Of a DNA stretch of 64,000 bases, positions 1 to 9,038 are shown in pieces. The DNA lies in assembly GCF_014145675.1 (NCBI RefSeq), contig NZ_JACGZW010000008.1, forward strand, positions 372,001-436,000. Direction: 5' to 3'. Within the stretch, counting starts at the first letter, position 1; every line of letters begins with the position of its first letter. Source of the DNA: Amycolatopsis dendrobii. GTDB taxonomy: Bacteria > Actinomycetota > Actinomycetes > Mycobacteriales > Pseudonocardiaceae. The position numbers and the translations under genes are program-made. The notes beneath the pieces were generated by a model, which made no database searches, was not told the DNA's origin, and saw only the letters and a program-made list of their open reading frames with translations.

Positions 1-2605
1 CCCGCAGGATCTCGGTGAACCCGCGCAGCGGTTCGACGTCCTCGGCCGCGACCACGAGCTTCGCCAGCGGCAGCCGCACGCGCAGCTTGTTCGCCTTGCG
101 CAGCGCCAGTGCCGACGACGCCACCTGCCGCACCTTGTCCATCGCGGTCACCAGCGCCGCGTCGGCGGGCAGGTCGAGCGCGTTCGGCCAGTCGGTCAGG
201 TGCACCGAACGGCCGCCGGTCAGCCCGCGCCACACCGTTTCCGCGGTGAGCGGCAGCAGCGGCGCGACGACCCGGCAGGTCACCTCCAGCACCGTGTGCA
301 GCGTGTCGATCGCGTCCTGCTCGCCCGCCCAGAACCGGTCGCGCGAGCGGCGGACGTACCAGTTCGTGAGCACCTCGAGGAAGTCCCGCACGGTCTGGCA
401 CGCGCCCGCGATGTCGTAACCGTCCATCGCGGACTCGACGTCGGTGACGAGTTCGTGCGTTTTCGCGAGCACGTACCGGTCGAGCAGATGCGTGGAATCC
501 GTGCGCCACTGCCCCTGCTTGCCTTCGGCGTTCGCGTACAGGGCAAGGAAGTAGTACGAGTTCCACAGCGGCAGCACGGCCTGGCGCACCGCGTCGCGGA
601 TCCCCCGGTCGGTCACGATCAGGTTGCCGCCGCGCAGGATCGGGCTCGCCATGAGGTACCACCGCATGGCGTCGGACCCGTCGCGGTCGAAGACCTCGTT
701 GACGTCCGGGTAGTTCCGCAGCGACTTCGACATCTTCTGGCCGTCGGAGCCGAGCACGATGCCGTGCGACACGCAGGTGCGGAACGCCGGCCGGTCGAAC
801 AGCGCGGTCGCGAGCACGTGCAGCAGGTAGAACCAGCCGCGGGTCTGCCCGATGTACTCGACGATGAAGTCGCTCGGGTAGTGGTGCTCGAACCATTCGC
901 GGTTCTCGAACGGATAGTGCACCTGGGCATACGGCATCGACCCGGAGTCGAACCACACGTCGAGCACGTCCGGCACGCGGCGCATGGTGGACTTGCCGGT
1001 GGGGTCGTCCGGGTTCGGCCGGGTCAGCTCGTCGATGTAGGGCCGGTGCAGGTTGTCCAGCCGCACGCCGAAGTCGGCCTCCAGCTCGTCGAGCGAGCCG
1101 TAGACGTCGATGCGCGGGTAGGCCGGGTCGTCGCTTCGCCACACCGGGATCGGCGTGCCGAAGTAGCGGTTGCGGGAGATCGACCAGTCGATGGCGTTCT
1201 CCAGCCATTTGCCGAACTGGCCGTCCTTGACGTTCTCCGGGTACCAGGTGATCTGCTGATTCAGCTCGACCATCCGGTCCTTGAACTGCGTCACCGCGAC
1301 GAACCACGACGACACCGCGCGGTAGATCAGCGGGTTCCGGCAGCGCCAGCAGTGCGGGTACGAGTGGTCGTAGGTCTCGTGCCGCAGCAGCACCGCGCCC
1401 TGCGCCGCCGCGCCGCCGGTGCCGTTCTTGAGGTCCTTCACGATGTTCGGGTTCGCGTCGAACACCTGCTGCCCGGCGTAGTCCGGCACGGTGGCGTCGA
1501 ACTTGCCGTGGTCGTCCACCGGCGTCACCGGGGCGATCCCGGCCGCGTCGGTGACCACCTTGTCCTCGGCGCCGTAGGCGGGCGCGATGTGCACGACGCC
1601 GGTGCCGTCTTCGGTGGTGACATAGTCCGCGGACAGCACGCGGTGCGCGTTCTCCGTGCCCACGAAGTACGGGAACGGCGGCGCGTAACGGGAGCCGAGC
1701 AGCTGCTCGCCCGTGTAGCGCGCGACGACGGCCGGTTCCTCGCCCAGTTCGCGGGCGTACGCCGCCACGCGCTCCTCGGCGAGCAGGTACCGCTTGCCGT
1801 CGCTTTCCACCACGACGTACTGCACCTCGGGGTGCACCGCGGTGGCGAGGTTCGACGGCAGCGTCCACGGCGTCGTGGTCCAGATCAGCAGGTACGTGCC
1901 GTCGAGGTCGTTGTCGTTGCCCTCCAGGCGGAACCCGACCGTGACGGCGGGGTCCTGCCGGTTGCGGTAGACGTCGGCGTCCATGCCCAGCTCGTGGTTG
2001 GACAGCGGCGTCGCGTCGCGCCAGCAGTAAGGCAGGACGCGGTAGCCCTCGTAGACGAGTCCCTTGTCCCACAACCGTTTGAACGCCCAGAGCACCGACT
2101 CCATGTAGGTGACGTCGAGCGTCTTGTAGTCGTTGTCGAAGTCGACCCAGCGGGCCTGGCGGGTCACGTAGTCGCGCCATTCGTCCGTGTAGCGCAGCAC
2201 GGATTCGCGCGAAGCCTCGTTGAACTTCGCGATGCCCATCTCTTCGATCTCGGTCGTCTCGGTGATCCCGAGCTGCCGCATCGCTTCGAGTTCGGCGGGC
2301 AGGCCGTGGGTGTCCCAGCCGAACCGCCGTTCGACGTGCTTGCCCTTCATCGTCTGGTAGCGCGGGACGATGTCCTTGACGTACCCGGTGAGCAGGTGCC
2401 CGTAGTGCGGGAGGCCGTTGGCGAAGGGCGGGCCGTCGTAGAAGACGTACTCGTTGTCGCCGTTCGTGCCCTCGGGACGCGCGTCGATCGTCGCCTGGAA
2501 GGTCCGGTCGCTCTCCCAGTACGCGAGGACGCTCTCCTCCAGCGCGGGGAACGACGGCTGGGACGGGACCGTGGTCTCTCCGCCTGGCGAAGCCTGGGGG
2601 TACAT
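1..2605 (-). CDS. ileS: Isoleucyl-tRNA synthetase (3' end outside window)
   Basis: Class I aminoacyl-tRNA synthetase that charges tRNA-Ile in the cytoplasm. The protein opens MYPQASPGG and carries the HIGH-type signature as HYGH in GLPHYGHLL (about residue 65), the WTTTPWTLPSN block of the editing domain, and KMSKS as QKMSKSL (bases about 721-741). About 868 codons are present and the C-terminus runs off the left edge. The ATG at 2605 follows AAGGAG at good spacing. The long 5' leader carries a T-box, so expression should follow the charging of tRNA-Ile. The family assignment is firm; only the missing C-terminus is unknown. Confidence 0.97.
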   Translation of the reverse strand, partial: MYPQASPGGETTVPSQPSFPALEESVLAYWESDRTFQATIDARPEGTNGDNEYVFYDGPPFANGLPHYGHLLTGYVKDIVPRYQTMKGKHVERRFGWDTHGLPAELEAMRQLGITETTEIEEMGIAKFNEASRESVLRYTDEWRDYVTRQARWVDFDNDYKTLDVTYMESVLWAFKRLWDKGLVYEGYRVLPYCWRDATPLSNHELGMDADVYRNRQDPAVTVGFRLEGNDNDLDGTYLLIWTTTPWTLPSNLATAVHPEVQYVVVESDGKRYLLAEERVAAYARELGEEPAVVARYTGEQLLGSRYAPPFPYFVGTENAHRVLSADYVTTEDGTGVVHIAPAYGAEDKVVTDAAGIAPVTPVDDHGKFDATVPDYAGQQVFDANPNIVKDLKNGTGGAAAQGAVLLRHETYDHSYPHCWRCRNPLIYRAVSSWFVAVTQFKDRMVELNQQITWYPENVKDGQFGKWLENAIDWSISRNRYFGTPIPVWRSDDPAYPRIDVYGSLDELEADFGVRLDNLHRPYIDELTRPNPDDPTGKSTMRRVPDVLDVWFDSGSMPYAQVHYPFENREWFEHHYPSDFIVEYIGQTRGWFYLLHVLATALFDRPAFRTCVSHGIVLGSDGQKMSKSLRNYPDVNEVFDRDGSDAMRWYLMASPILRGGNLIVTDRGIRDAVRQAVLPLWNSYYFLALYANAEGKQGQWRTDSTHLLDRYVLAKTHELVTDVESAMDGYDIAGACQTVRDFLEVLTNWYVRRSRDRFWAGEQDAIDTLHTVLEVTCRVVAPLLPLTAETVWRGLTGGRSVHLTDWPNALDLPADAALVTAMDKVRQVASSALALRKANKLRVRLPLAKLVVAAEDVEPLRGFTEILR

Positions 2606-2614
2606 CCGGGTGCT

Positions 2615-2840
2615 CCTTGCGTTCGTCGCTCGTACGGGCGGCCGGCGGCCGTCCACACGGGGACGAGACGCTCGCGCGTCACGCGGTACCACCCCGCTTG
2701 CCCGGCACGCTGCTCCCGGGCCACTCGTTCGCACGGCTGTCACGGGCCGCACCCGTCCGGTTCTACTGCGGGCGGCGAACGCCCGGTTCTTCCGGAGGCT
2801 CCCCGGTGATGGCCGGATCGACGCCTTGCTGACTCAAGGT
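2615..2840 (-). promoter_or_regulatory. T-box leader of ileS (tRNA-Ile sensing, actinobacterial type)
   Basis: The ileS leader contains the T-box core GGGGTGGTACCGCG (plus coordinates about 2682-2695). Upstream is a short stem I region reading GGCCATCACCGGGGAGCC, in which ATC at 2810-2808 is a fitting isoleucine specifier codon. There is no T-run terminator between the T-box and the ileS ribosome binding site. That fits the translational-control T-boxes known for actinobacterial ileS, where uncharged tRNA frees the ribosome binding site. Leader limits are approximate. Confidence 0.9.
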
Positions 2841-2945
2841 TAACCCGTCGCGCAATTCGCTTTCGCCCTGCCCCGGCCGTGCTCGCCCGCCGCGGGGCCG
2901 GTGCCGGGAAACCAGGTAACGATTGCGCGCGCCGCGGGGAAAAAC

Positions 2946-2966
2946 CCGGTGTCCGGCACCGGGTCT
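2946..2966. other. GC-rich hairpin upstream of the HSP90 gene
   Basis: ACCCGGTG and CACCGGGT form an 8-bp perfect stem around a 5-nt loop. It lies in the divergent region between the ileS leader and the HSP90-like gene. Its role is unclear: it could be regulatory for either promoter or incidental in GC-rich DNA. Confidence 0.35.
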
Positions 2967-3051
2967 CGCCGATACGGTGACGGCCGGGCGGCGGGCGCGG
3001 ACTCGCCGGGCAGAAGTCCCGCCCACACCACAGCACAGGAGTCGAGCACGG

Positions 3052-4821
3052 GTGAACCGTAGTTTCCAGGTGGATCTTCGCGGGGTCGTCGACCTGCTGA
3101 GCCAGCACCTCTATTCCAGTCCGCGCGTGTACGTGCGGGAACTGCTCCAGAACGCCGTGGACGCGGTCACCGCGCGACGGGCGGCCGACGATGCGGCGCC
3201 CGCCGGCATCGCGATCGACGTCGCCGGCGGGACGCTGCGGATCACCGACACCGGCATCGGCCTGTCCGAGGCGCAGGTGCACGAACTGCTCGCGACGATC
3301 GGCCGCAGCTCCAAACGGGACGAGCTCGGCTACGGCCGGCGGGATTTCCTCGGCCAGTTCGGAATCGGGCTGCTGTCCGCCTTCCTGGTCGCCGACGAAA
3401 CCCGCGTCGTCACCCGCTCCGCGACCGGCGCTCCCGCCGTCTCGTGGACCGGCCGCGCGGACGGCACCTACGCCGTCGGCCCCGGCGAACGGGACACGAT
3501 CGGCACCACCGTCACCCTCACCGCGCGCCGCGGCGCCGAGCAGTGGTTCGTGCCGGAGACCGTCGTCGATCTCGCGACGCTGTACGGCTCGATGCTGCCG
3601 TTCGAAATCACCGTGAACGGCAAGGCGATCAGCGGCCCCGGCGTCCCGTGGCAGGCCGACGAGCGCTCCCCCGGGCACCGTTCCGCAGACCTCGTCGGTT
3701 ACGCGCAGGAGGTGCTCGGCTTCACTCCGTTCGACATCGTCGACCTCGACGTGCCGGAGGCCGGGCTGACCGGCGTCGCCTACGTGCTTCCGTTCCCGGC
3801 GAACCCGGCCGAGCAAGCCGGGCATCGCGTGTACCTCAAGCGGATGCTGCTCGCGGAGAACGCGCCCGGACTGCTGCCGGACTGGGCGTTCTTCGCGCGC
3901 TGCGTCGTGGACACGGGCGAGCTGCGGCCCACCGCGAGCCGCGAAGCGCTGTATGACGACGATCAGCTCGCCGCGACCCGCGAAGCGCTCGGCGAGCAGT
4001 TGCGCGGCTGGCTCGTCGGGCTCTCCGCCACGAATCCGCAGCGGCTGAACCAGTTCCTCAAGATCCACCACCTCGGGGTCAAAGCGCTCGCGCTGCACGA
4101 CGACGACATGCTGCGGCTGGTCGACGAGTGGTGGCCGCTGGAAACGAACGTCGGCCGGATGACGCTCGCCGAGTTCCGCGCGCGCTACGGCGTGCTCCGC
4201 TACTGCGCGACCGCCGACGAATTCGACCAGCTCGCCGGTGTCGCGGCCGCGCAGAACCTGCCGGTGATCAACGGCGGCTACACCTACGACAGCGAGCTCG
4301 TCGAACGCGTCCGCGCGCTCGAACCGGAGGTGCGCGTCGACCGGCTCGATCCGAGCGACCTCACCACCGCCTTCGCCGATCTCGACCCGGACACCGCCCT
4401 GGCGGTCCGTCCGTTCGTCGCGGCCGCGCAACGCTGCGTCGACCGGCTCGGCTGCGAAGTGGTGGTGCGCGAGTTCGAGCCCGCGTCGCTCCCGGTGCTC
4501 TATCTCGTCGACCGTGCCGCCGCGTTCGCCGGCGAGCTGCGCGCGACCAAGGAGACCGTCGACGAACTGTGGGCCGGGGTGCTCTCGGCCTTCGAAAAGC
4601 CGGAACGGGACCGCCCGCAGCTGGTGCTCAACTACCGGAACCCGTTGGTGCGGCGCATTTCCCGGCTGGAGAACGCGGAACTGACCGCGCTGGCCGTCGA
4701 ATCCCTCTACGGCCAGGCGCTGCTGCTCGGCAGGCATCCGATCCGGCCCGCCGACTCAGCCCTGCTCAACCGGGCTTTCCTCAGCCTTCTCGACCACGCC
4801 GTCCCGAACGGGGAGAACTGA
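3052..4821 (+). CDS. HSP90-family molecular chaperone (HtpG-like)
   Basis: A 589-residue ATP-dependent chaperone of the HSP90/GHKL family. The Bergerat ATP site is intact: E30-x3-N34-x2-D37 in RELLQNAVDAV, DTGIG at 66-70, GQFGIG at 101-106 and a later GTTVTL. The middle domain keeps the arginine-containing SREALYDDDQL segment (SREIL in HtpG). The last third diverges from classical HtpG, as in the actinobacterial HSP90 subgroup. The GTG at 3052 was chosen because AGGAG lies just upstream and the N-terminus VNRSFQVDLRGVVDLLS aligns with HtpG; the open frame extends further upstream but reads as leader. Its stop codon overlaps the start of the TPR gene (TGATG), so the two are coupled. Clients are unknown. 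Confidence 0.88.
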   Translation: MNRSFQVDLRGVVDLLSQHLYSSPRVYVRELLQNAVDAVTARRAADDAAPAGIAIDVAGGTLRITDTGIGLSEAQVHELLATIGRSSKRDELGYGRRDFLGQFGIGLLSAFLVADETRVVTRSATGAPAVSWTGRADGTYAVGPGERDTIGTTVTLTARRGAEQWFVPETVVDLATLYGSMLPFEITVNGKAISGPGVPWQADERSPGHRSADLVGYAQEVLGFTPFDIVDLDVPEAGLTGVAYVLPFPANPAEQAGHRVYLKRMLLAENAPGLLPDWAFFARCVVDTGELRPTASREALYDDDQLAATREALGEQLRGWLVGLSATNPQRLNQFLKIHHLGVKALALHDDDMLRLVDEWWPLETNVGRMTLAEFRARYGVLRYCATADEFDQLAGVAAAQNLPVINGGYTYDSELVERVRALEPEVRVDRLDPSDLTTAFADLDPDTALAVRPFVAAAQRCVDRLGCEVVVREFEPASLPVLYLVDRAAAFAGELRATKETVDELWAGVLSAFEKPERDRPQLVLNYRNPLVRRISRLENAELTALAVESLYGQALLLGRHPIRPADSALLNRAFLSLLDHAVPNGEN

Positions 4822-7568
4822 TGGCCGCACCGACCGAACAAGAGCTGTGGAGCCGGCTGTGGTCCTCCCGGAGCCTGCCCTTCGGCAAGGGGCAGATCGC
4901 CGAGACGGAGAGCCTGGTCCGGGCCGCCGACGCCGACGGAACTCCGGAACTGCGGTACGCCGCCCGGATTTCGCTCATCCGCGCGTACAACCAGGGCGAC
5001 GAGCCGGCGAAGGCGTTCGTGCCGTTCGCCTGGTGCCTCGCCAAGCGAGACCAGGGCGAGGGCGACGAGGACTGGGACCACAGTCTTTTCTGGTCGTTCA
5101 AAGCCGCTGTCGCGGCTCTGGCCGACTTTCCCGAGGTGCCGCTGGACCGCACCTACGCCGTGCTCGACGACATGGAGCGCCGGTACCGGGCGGCAGGGCA
5201 CACGATGAACCCGGTGCACCAGCACCGGCAGCTCGTGGCGCGGCACGTCGGCGACCACGAAACCGCCGCCGAGCAGTACCGGCTCTGGAATGCCGCGCCG
5301 CGCGGCGAGATGTCGGACTGCATCGGCTGCGAACCGTCCGAAAAGGTCGCCTACCTGAGCCGCTACGGCCGGTTCGAAGAAGCCGTGGCGGTGGCCGAAC
5401 CAGTGGTCGGCGGCACGTTCACCTGCACCGAGCAGCCGAACGCGATCCTCTCCGCGCTGCTGCTCCCCTATGTCCGCACCGGACGGCTGGAGGAGGCGGC
5501 CAGTGCGCACCGGCAGGCCTACCGCACCATCCGGCACAACCGGCTGAACGTGTACCTCATCCCCCACCACCTCCGGTTCTGCGCCCGCACCGGCAACCAC
5601 GTGCGCGGGCTGGAAATCCTCGAACGGCATCTCGGCTGGCTGGACGAGGCGCCCTCCCCGTTCGTCGAAATGGAGTTCTGCGCGGCCGCGGCGCTGAACC
5701 TGCGGCTGGTCGCCGAGTCCGGGCACGGCGGCACGACCGTGCGGCGGCCCGGCGGCGAGAGTTCCGTCCAGGCACTGCACGACGAGCTTTCCGAACGCGC
5801 GCTGGGCATCGCGGCCCGCTTCGACGCCCGGAACGGGACCGGCGAGCAGAGCGATCTGGTCCGCGCCGTCCTCGCCGCAGAGCCGATCGTGGACCACCTT
5901 CCGCTGTCCTTGACCAGCCCGCGTCCTGCTTCCCCGCCGCGGAAGTCCGCCGCACCGTCGCTTCCGGACACTCCCGAGGAGCTGGCCGACCTCGCCGAGA
6001 AGCACCTCCGGCGCAGTGAAGACGCGGCTGCCGAAGCTGTCTGGGCGAAGTTCGACGAACTGTGCCCGGAACCGGCCGGATCGCTGCTCGCCCGGCGGCT
6101 GTCCGGATCCGCCAGTTCGTCCGTGGACGCCGACCCCGAAGCCGCCGAGCGCGATTGGCTGCGCGCGGCCGAACTGTTCGCGGCCGAGGGAGACGAGGTC
6201 GCCCGGCACGCCGCGGCGAGCAAGGCCGGATTCGTCCGGCACCAGCTGGGCGAGCCCGAAGCCGCCCTCGTCGCGCTCTCCGGCGCGGCCGAGGCGCTCG
6301 CCGGGCTCGGCGATCAGGAACAGCACGTCCGCGCACTGCTGCGATGGTCCATGGCGCTCGCCGCGACCGACGACCTCGACGCCGCGTTCGAGATCCTCGG
6401 CCGCGCCGACGCCGCCGTCGCCGCTGAGGTACCCGTTGACCTGACCGCCCGGCTTTTGCTGCTGCGCGGCGAACTCACCGCCCGCAGCGGCCGTCTGGAC
6501 GAGGCGCGAGAACCGGCCGGTCGCGCGGCGGAGCTGTTCGCCGAAGCCGGGTTCGCCGATCAGGCGGCGTGGGCCCGGCTCATGGCCGGGCGGATGACCG
6601 CCGCGACCGGCGACCTCGAGACGGCCTACGCCACGGTGCGGCGCGCCGAGTCCGCCGTCACTCCGGGCCTGCGCGCCCAGGTGCGGCACACCCTCGGGTT
6701 GCTCGCGTCCGACCTCGACCTGCCGGAGGAGGCGGCGGACCACTACCGCGGCGAGGTCGCCGACCTGGCCGAGGCCGGAGACGTGACCGGGGCCGCGCTC
6801 GCCCAGCTGGGGCTGGCCGCCGCGGCCGGGCGCGCCGGGGACGCGCTGACCGCCGCCGACGCCGCCGAGTCCGCGATCGAGGTCCTGGAGAAGGGCGGCG
6901 ACGAAGACGAACTGGCCAGGGCGCGCTACCTGCTCGCCGGGGCGCACCGCACGCTCAGCCAGCGGGATCCGGCGCTGGCCCTGCTGGAGCAGGTGCTCGG
7001 GCATTTCGCCGCCGCAGGCAACGAGCCCGCGGCCGGACAGGCGGCCGAGACCATCGGCGACATCCTCGACGAACTCGACCGCGACGGCGAGGCCGCCGAG
7101 TCCTACCAGCGCGCCGCGGAGCACTTCAGGACGGCCGAAATCCCGGTCGACACCGTGCGCAACCTCCGCCAGGCGGCGCTGACGTGGCAGTGGGCGAAGG
7201 GATCGGACCAGGCCCTCTCGGTGCTGGCCGAAGCGGAAAAGAGCGCCGCGGACCTCGAAGGCGACGAGCCGCCGGTCCTCTGGGAACGAGCCATGGTCGC
7301 CTTGAACGGCGGCAAACTGCTGGCTTCCGCGGAACAGCCCGGCCAGGCGCTGATCCGGGCGACCGCGGCTGTCGAACTGTTCCTGGCCCTTGGCGCGACC
7401 ACCGAGGCGGCGATCGCCGCGGGCCTGCGCGCTCAGCTGCTGGTCGAGCTGGGCCGCCCCGCCGAAGCGCGAGCCGCAACGGAGGCCGCGATCGAAGGCC
7501 TGCCGCCGGAGGCGACGGAGCAGATCGAACGGCTCGAATACCTCCTGGCGAATCTCGACGAGGAGTAA
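4821..7568 (+). CDS. Large tetratricopeptide-repeat protein coupled to the HSP90-like chaperone
   Basis: A 915-residue, alanine- and glutamate-rich helical protein. The C-terminal 500 residues are regular TPR-like helix pairs (repeating A-x3-G-x-x-x-x-A patterns such as RYLLAGAHRTLSQRDPALALLEQVL). The N-terminal part has a separate conserved region with GEMSDCIGCEPSEKVAYLSRYGRFEEA. No signal peptide or membrane segment is visible, so it should be cytoplasmic. It starts inside the stop codon of the HSP90-like gene. TPR proteins are classical HSP90 co-chaperones in eukaryotes; that this one partners the neighbouring chaperone is inference from gene coupling only. Confidence 0.8.
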   Translation: MAAPTEQELWSRLWSSRSLPFGKGQIAETESLVRAADADGTPELRYAARISLIRAYNQGDEPAKAFVPFAWCLAKRDQGEGDEDWDHSLFWSFKAAVAALADFPEVPLDRTYAVLDDMERRYRAAGHTMNPVHQHRQLVARHVGDHETAAEQYRLWNAAPRGEMSDCIGCEPSEKVAYLSRYGRFEEAVAVAEPVVGGTFTCTEQPNAILSALLLPYVRTGRLEEAASAHRQAYRTIRHNRLNVYLIPHHLRFCARTGNHVRGLEILERHLGWLDEAPSPFVEMEFCAAAALNLRLVAESGHGGTTVRRPGGESSVQALHDELSERALGIAARFDARNGTGEQSDLVRAVLAAEPIVDHLPLSLTSPRPASPPRKSAAPSLPDTPEELADLAEKHLRRSEDAAAEAVWAKFDELCPEPAGSLLARRLSGSASSSVDADPEAAERDWLRAAELFAAEGDEVARHAAASKAGFVRHQLGEPEAALVALSGAAEALAGLGDQEQHVRALLRWSMALAATDDLDAAFEILGRADAAVAAEVPVDLTARLLLLRGELTARSGRLDEAREPAGRAAELFAEAGFADQAAWARLMAGRMTAATGDLETAYATVRRAESAVTPGLRAQVRHTLGLLASDLDLPEEAADHYRGEVADLAEAGDVTGAALAQLGLAAAAGRAGDALTAADAAESAIEVLEKGGDEDELARARYLLAGAHRTLSQRDPALALLEQVLGHFAAAGNEPAAGQAAETIGDILDELDRDGEAAESYQRAAEHFRTAEIPVDTVRNLRQAALTWQWAKGSDQALSVLAEAEKSAADLEGDEPPVLWERAMVALNGGKLLASAEQPGQALIRATAAVELFLALGATTEAAIAAGLRAQLLVELGRPAEARAATEAAIEGLPPEATEQIERLEYLLANLDEE

Positions 7569-7570
7569 GC

Positions 7571-7616
7571 GATCTCCGTCGGGCCCACGGGTTTTCCGGC
7601 GGGCCCGACGGAGATC
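7571..7616. terminator. Bidirectional terminator between convergent genes
   Basis: A 16-bp perfect inverted repeat (7571-7586 with 7601-7616, GATCTCCGTCGGGCCC arms) with a 14-nt loop containing TTTT. It sits between the TPR gene and the convergent MFS gene, where it can serve both strands. Confidence 0.8.
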
Positions 7617-7630
7617 GTCCCGGCCGCGGC

Positions 7631-8974
7631 TCACCCCGTGGGCTCAAGCCGCTTGCCCCGAACCCGCCCGTGCACCGTCACCACCGCGAGCACCGCAGCC
7701 GCGAACCACAGCCCCGCCGAGATCAACCCGAGCAAGTGCAGGCCGTGCACAAACGACCCGCGCGCCGCTGGTTCTCCCGCCACCGCACCGAAAACCGCCA
7801 CCCCAAGCGCTCCGCCCGCCTGCCGGGCCGCGTTGTTGACCCCGCCCGCGATGCCCGCGCGTTCATCCGGCGCGTCGGCGACCGCGGCAGTCACCACGGC
7901 GGCGGTCAGCAGTCCCATTCCGACGCTGAGCACGAACAGCGTCGGGAGCAGCGTCCAATACCCGGTGCCGGGGCCGATCCGCAGCAGGTTCAGCATCGCC
8001 GCGACGCCGAGAAGGAGCCCGGCCACGATTTGCGGACGCGGGCCGAACCTCGCGGTGAGCCGTCCGGAGACCGGGCCGAGCAGCACCATCGGGACGAACA
8101 TCGGCAGCATCGCCGCGGCCGCGGCGATCGGGTCCGCGCCGAGGACGTCCTGCAAGTAGAGCGTGAACACCAGCACCGAACCCAGGCCGACGAAGTTCAT
8201 CGCCGCGGACACCAGGTTCGCGCCCGCCGTCTGCCGCGAGCGCAGCAGCGGCAACGGCAGCATCGGCGCCGCCGAACGCCGTTCCACCACTACGAACGCC
8301 ACTGCCGCCGCCACCGCGAGCAGTCCGACCCACGGCGTCTTCGCGATCACTGCGTACACCCCGGAGCCGAGTGCCAACGCCGCGGTCGCCGCCCCGGGAA
8401 CGTCCACGCGGCCCCGTTTCCGGACGTCCGGCGGCACCAACCGCCGCGTCGCGACGGCCGCCGCGGCGACGATCGGGACGTTCAGCCAGAACACCGGCCG
8501 CCATCCGGCCGTCTGCACGAGAATCCCGCCCAGCAACGGTCCCGCGGGCAGGGCGAGCGCTGAAATCCCGGCCCAGATCCCCCATGCCCGGGCCCGTTCC
8601 GTACGGCCGGGGAACGTCCCGGTGATCACCGCCATCGTGCCCGGCAGCAACAACGCCGCCCCGGCCCCCTGCACCGCCCGAGCCGCGACCAGCCAGCCCG
8701 CCGACTGCGCCAGCCCGCACGCCGCCGAAGCAGCCCCGAAAACGGCCAGCCCGGTCAGCACCACGCCGCGGTGCCCGACGACGTCGCCGAGCGCTCCCCC
8801 GGCCAGCAGCAAAGCGGCGAGCACGACCGAATAGCCGACCACCACCCACTGCAACTGCGGAACATTCGCGTTCAGCTCGCTGCCGAGCGTGGGGAGGGCG
8901 ACGTTGACGACGGTCACGTCGAGCTGCACCAGGAACATCCCGGCGCACATGGTGAACAAGATCGCGGTGCGCAT
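7631..8974 (-). CDS. MFS multidrug-type exporter (DHA2-like)
   Basis: A 447-residue polytopic membrane protein of the major facilitator superfamily. Recognisable elements are TM1 LFTMCAGMFLVQLDVTVVNVALP (D in TM1 is typical of drug/proton antiporters), WVVVGYSVVLAALLLAGGALGD, and the motif C-like stretch RAVQGAGAALLLPGTMAVITGTFP. FWLNVPIV followed by a long run of further helices points to the DHA2 group. ATG at 8974 was chosen because it directly precedes TM1; the frame upstream runs through the divergent promoter and the neighbouring regulator. It is divergent from the ArsR-type gene with 64 bp between, so that regulator probably represses it. Substrate unknown. Confidence 0.87.
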   Translation of the reverse strand: MRTAILFTMCAGMFLVQLDVTVVNVALPTLGSELNANVPQLQWVVVGYSVVLAALLLAGGALGDVVGHRGVVLTGLAVFGAASAACGLAQSAGWLVAARAVQGAGAALLLPGTMAVITGTFPGRTERARAWGIWAGISALALPAGPLLGGILVQTAGWRPVFWLNVPIVAAAAVATRRLVPPDVRKRGRVDVPGAATAALALGSGVYAVIAKTPWVGLLAVAAAVAFVVVERRSAAPMLPLPLLRSRQTAGANLVSAAMNFVGLGSVLVFTLYLQDVLGADPIAAAAAMLPMFVPMVLLGPVSGRLTARFGPRPQIVAGLLLGVAAMLNLLRIGPGTGYWTLLPTLFVLSVGMGLLTAAVVTAAVADAPDERAGIAGGVNNAARQAGGALGVAVFGAVAGEPAARGSFVHGLHLLGLISAGLWFAAAVLAVVTVHGRVRGKRLEPTG

Positions 8975-9038
8975 GGGTCCAGCAGACACCGGGAACGCTT
9001 CCGTCGCGGTGGAAGTGTGCCGGGGGCATGCTGGAGGC

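Noticed and set aside
200..2809. 869-codon open frame opposite ileS
   Set aside because: His/Val/Arg-rich composition mirrors ileS third-position GC bias; no domain or ribosome binding site. Similar frames opposite murE, wag31, murD, ftsZ and rimO are likewise shadows.
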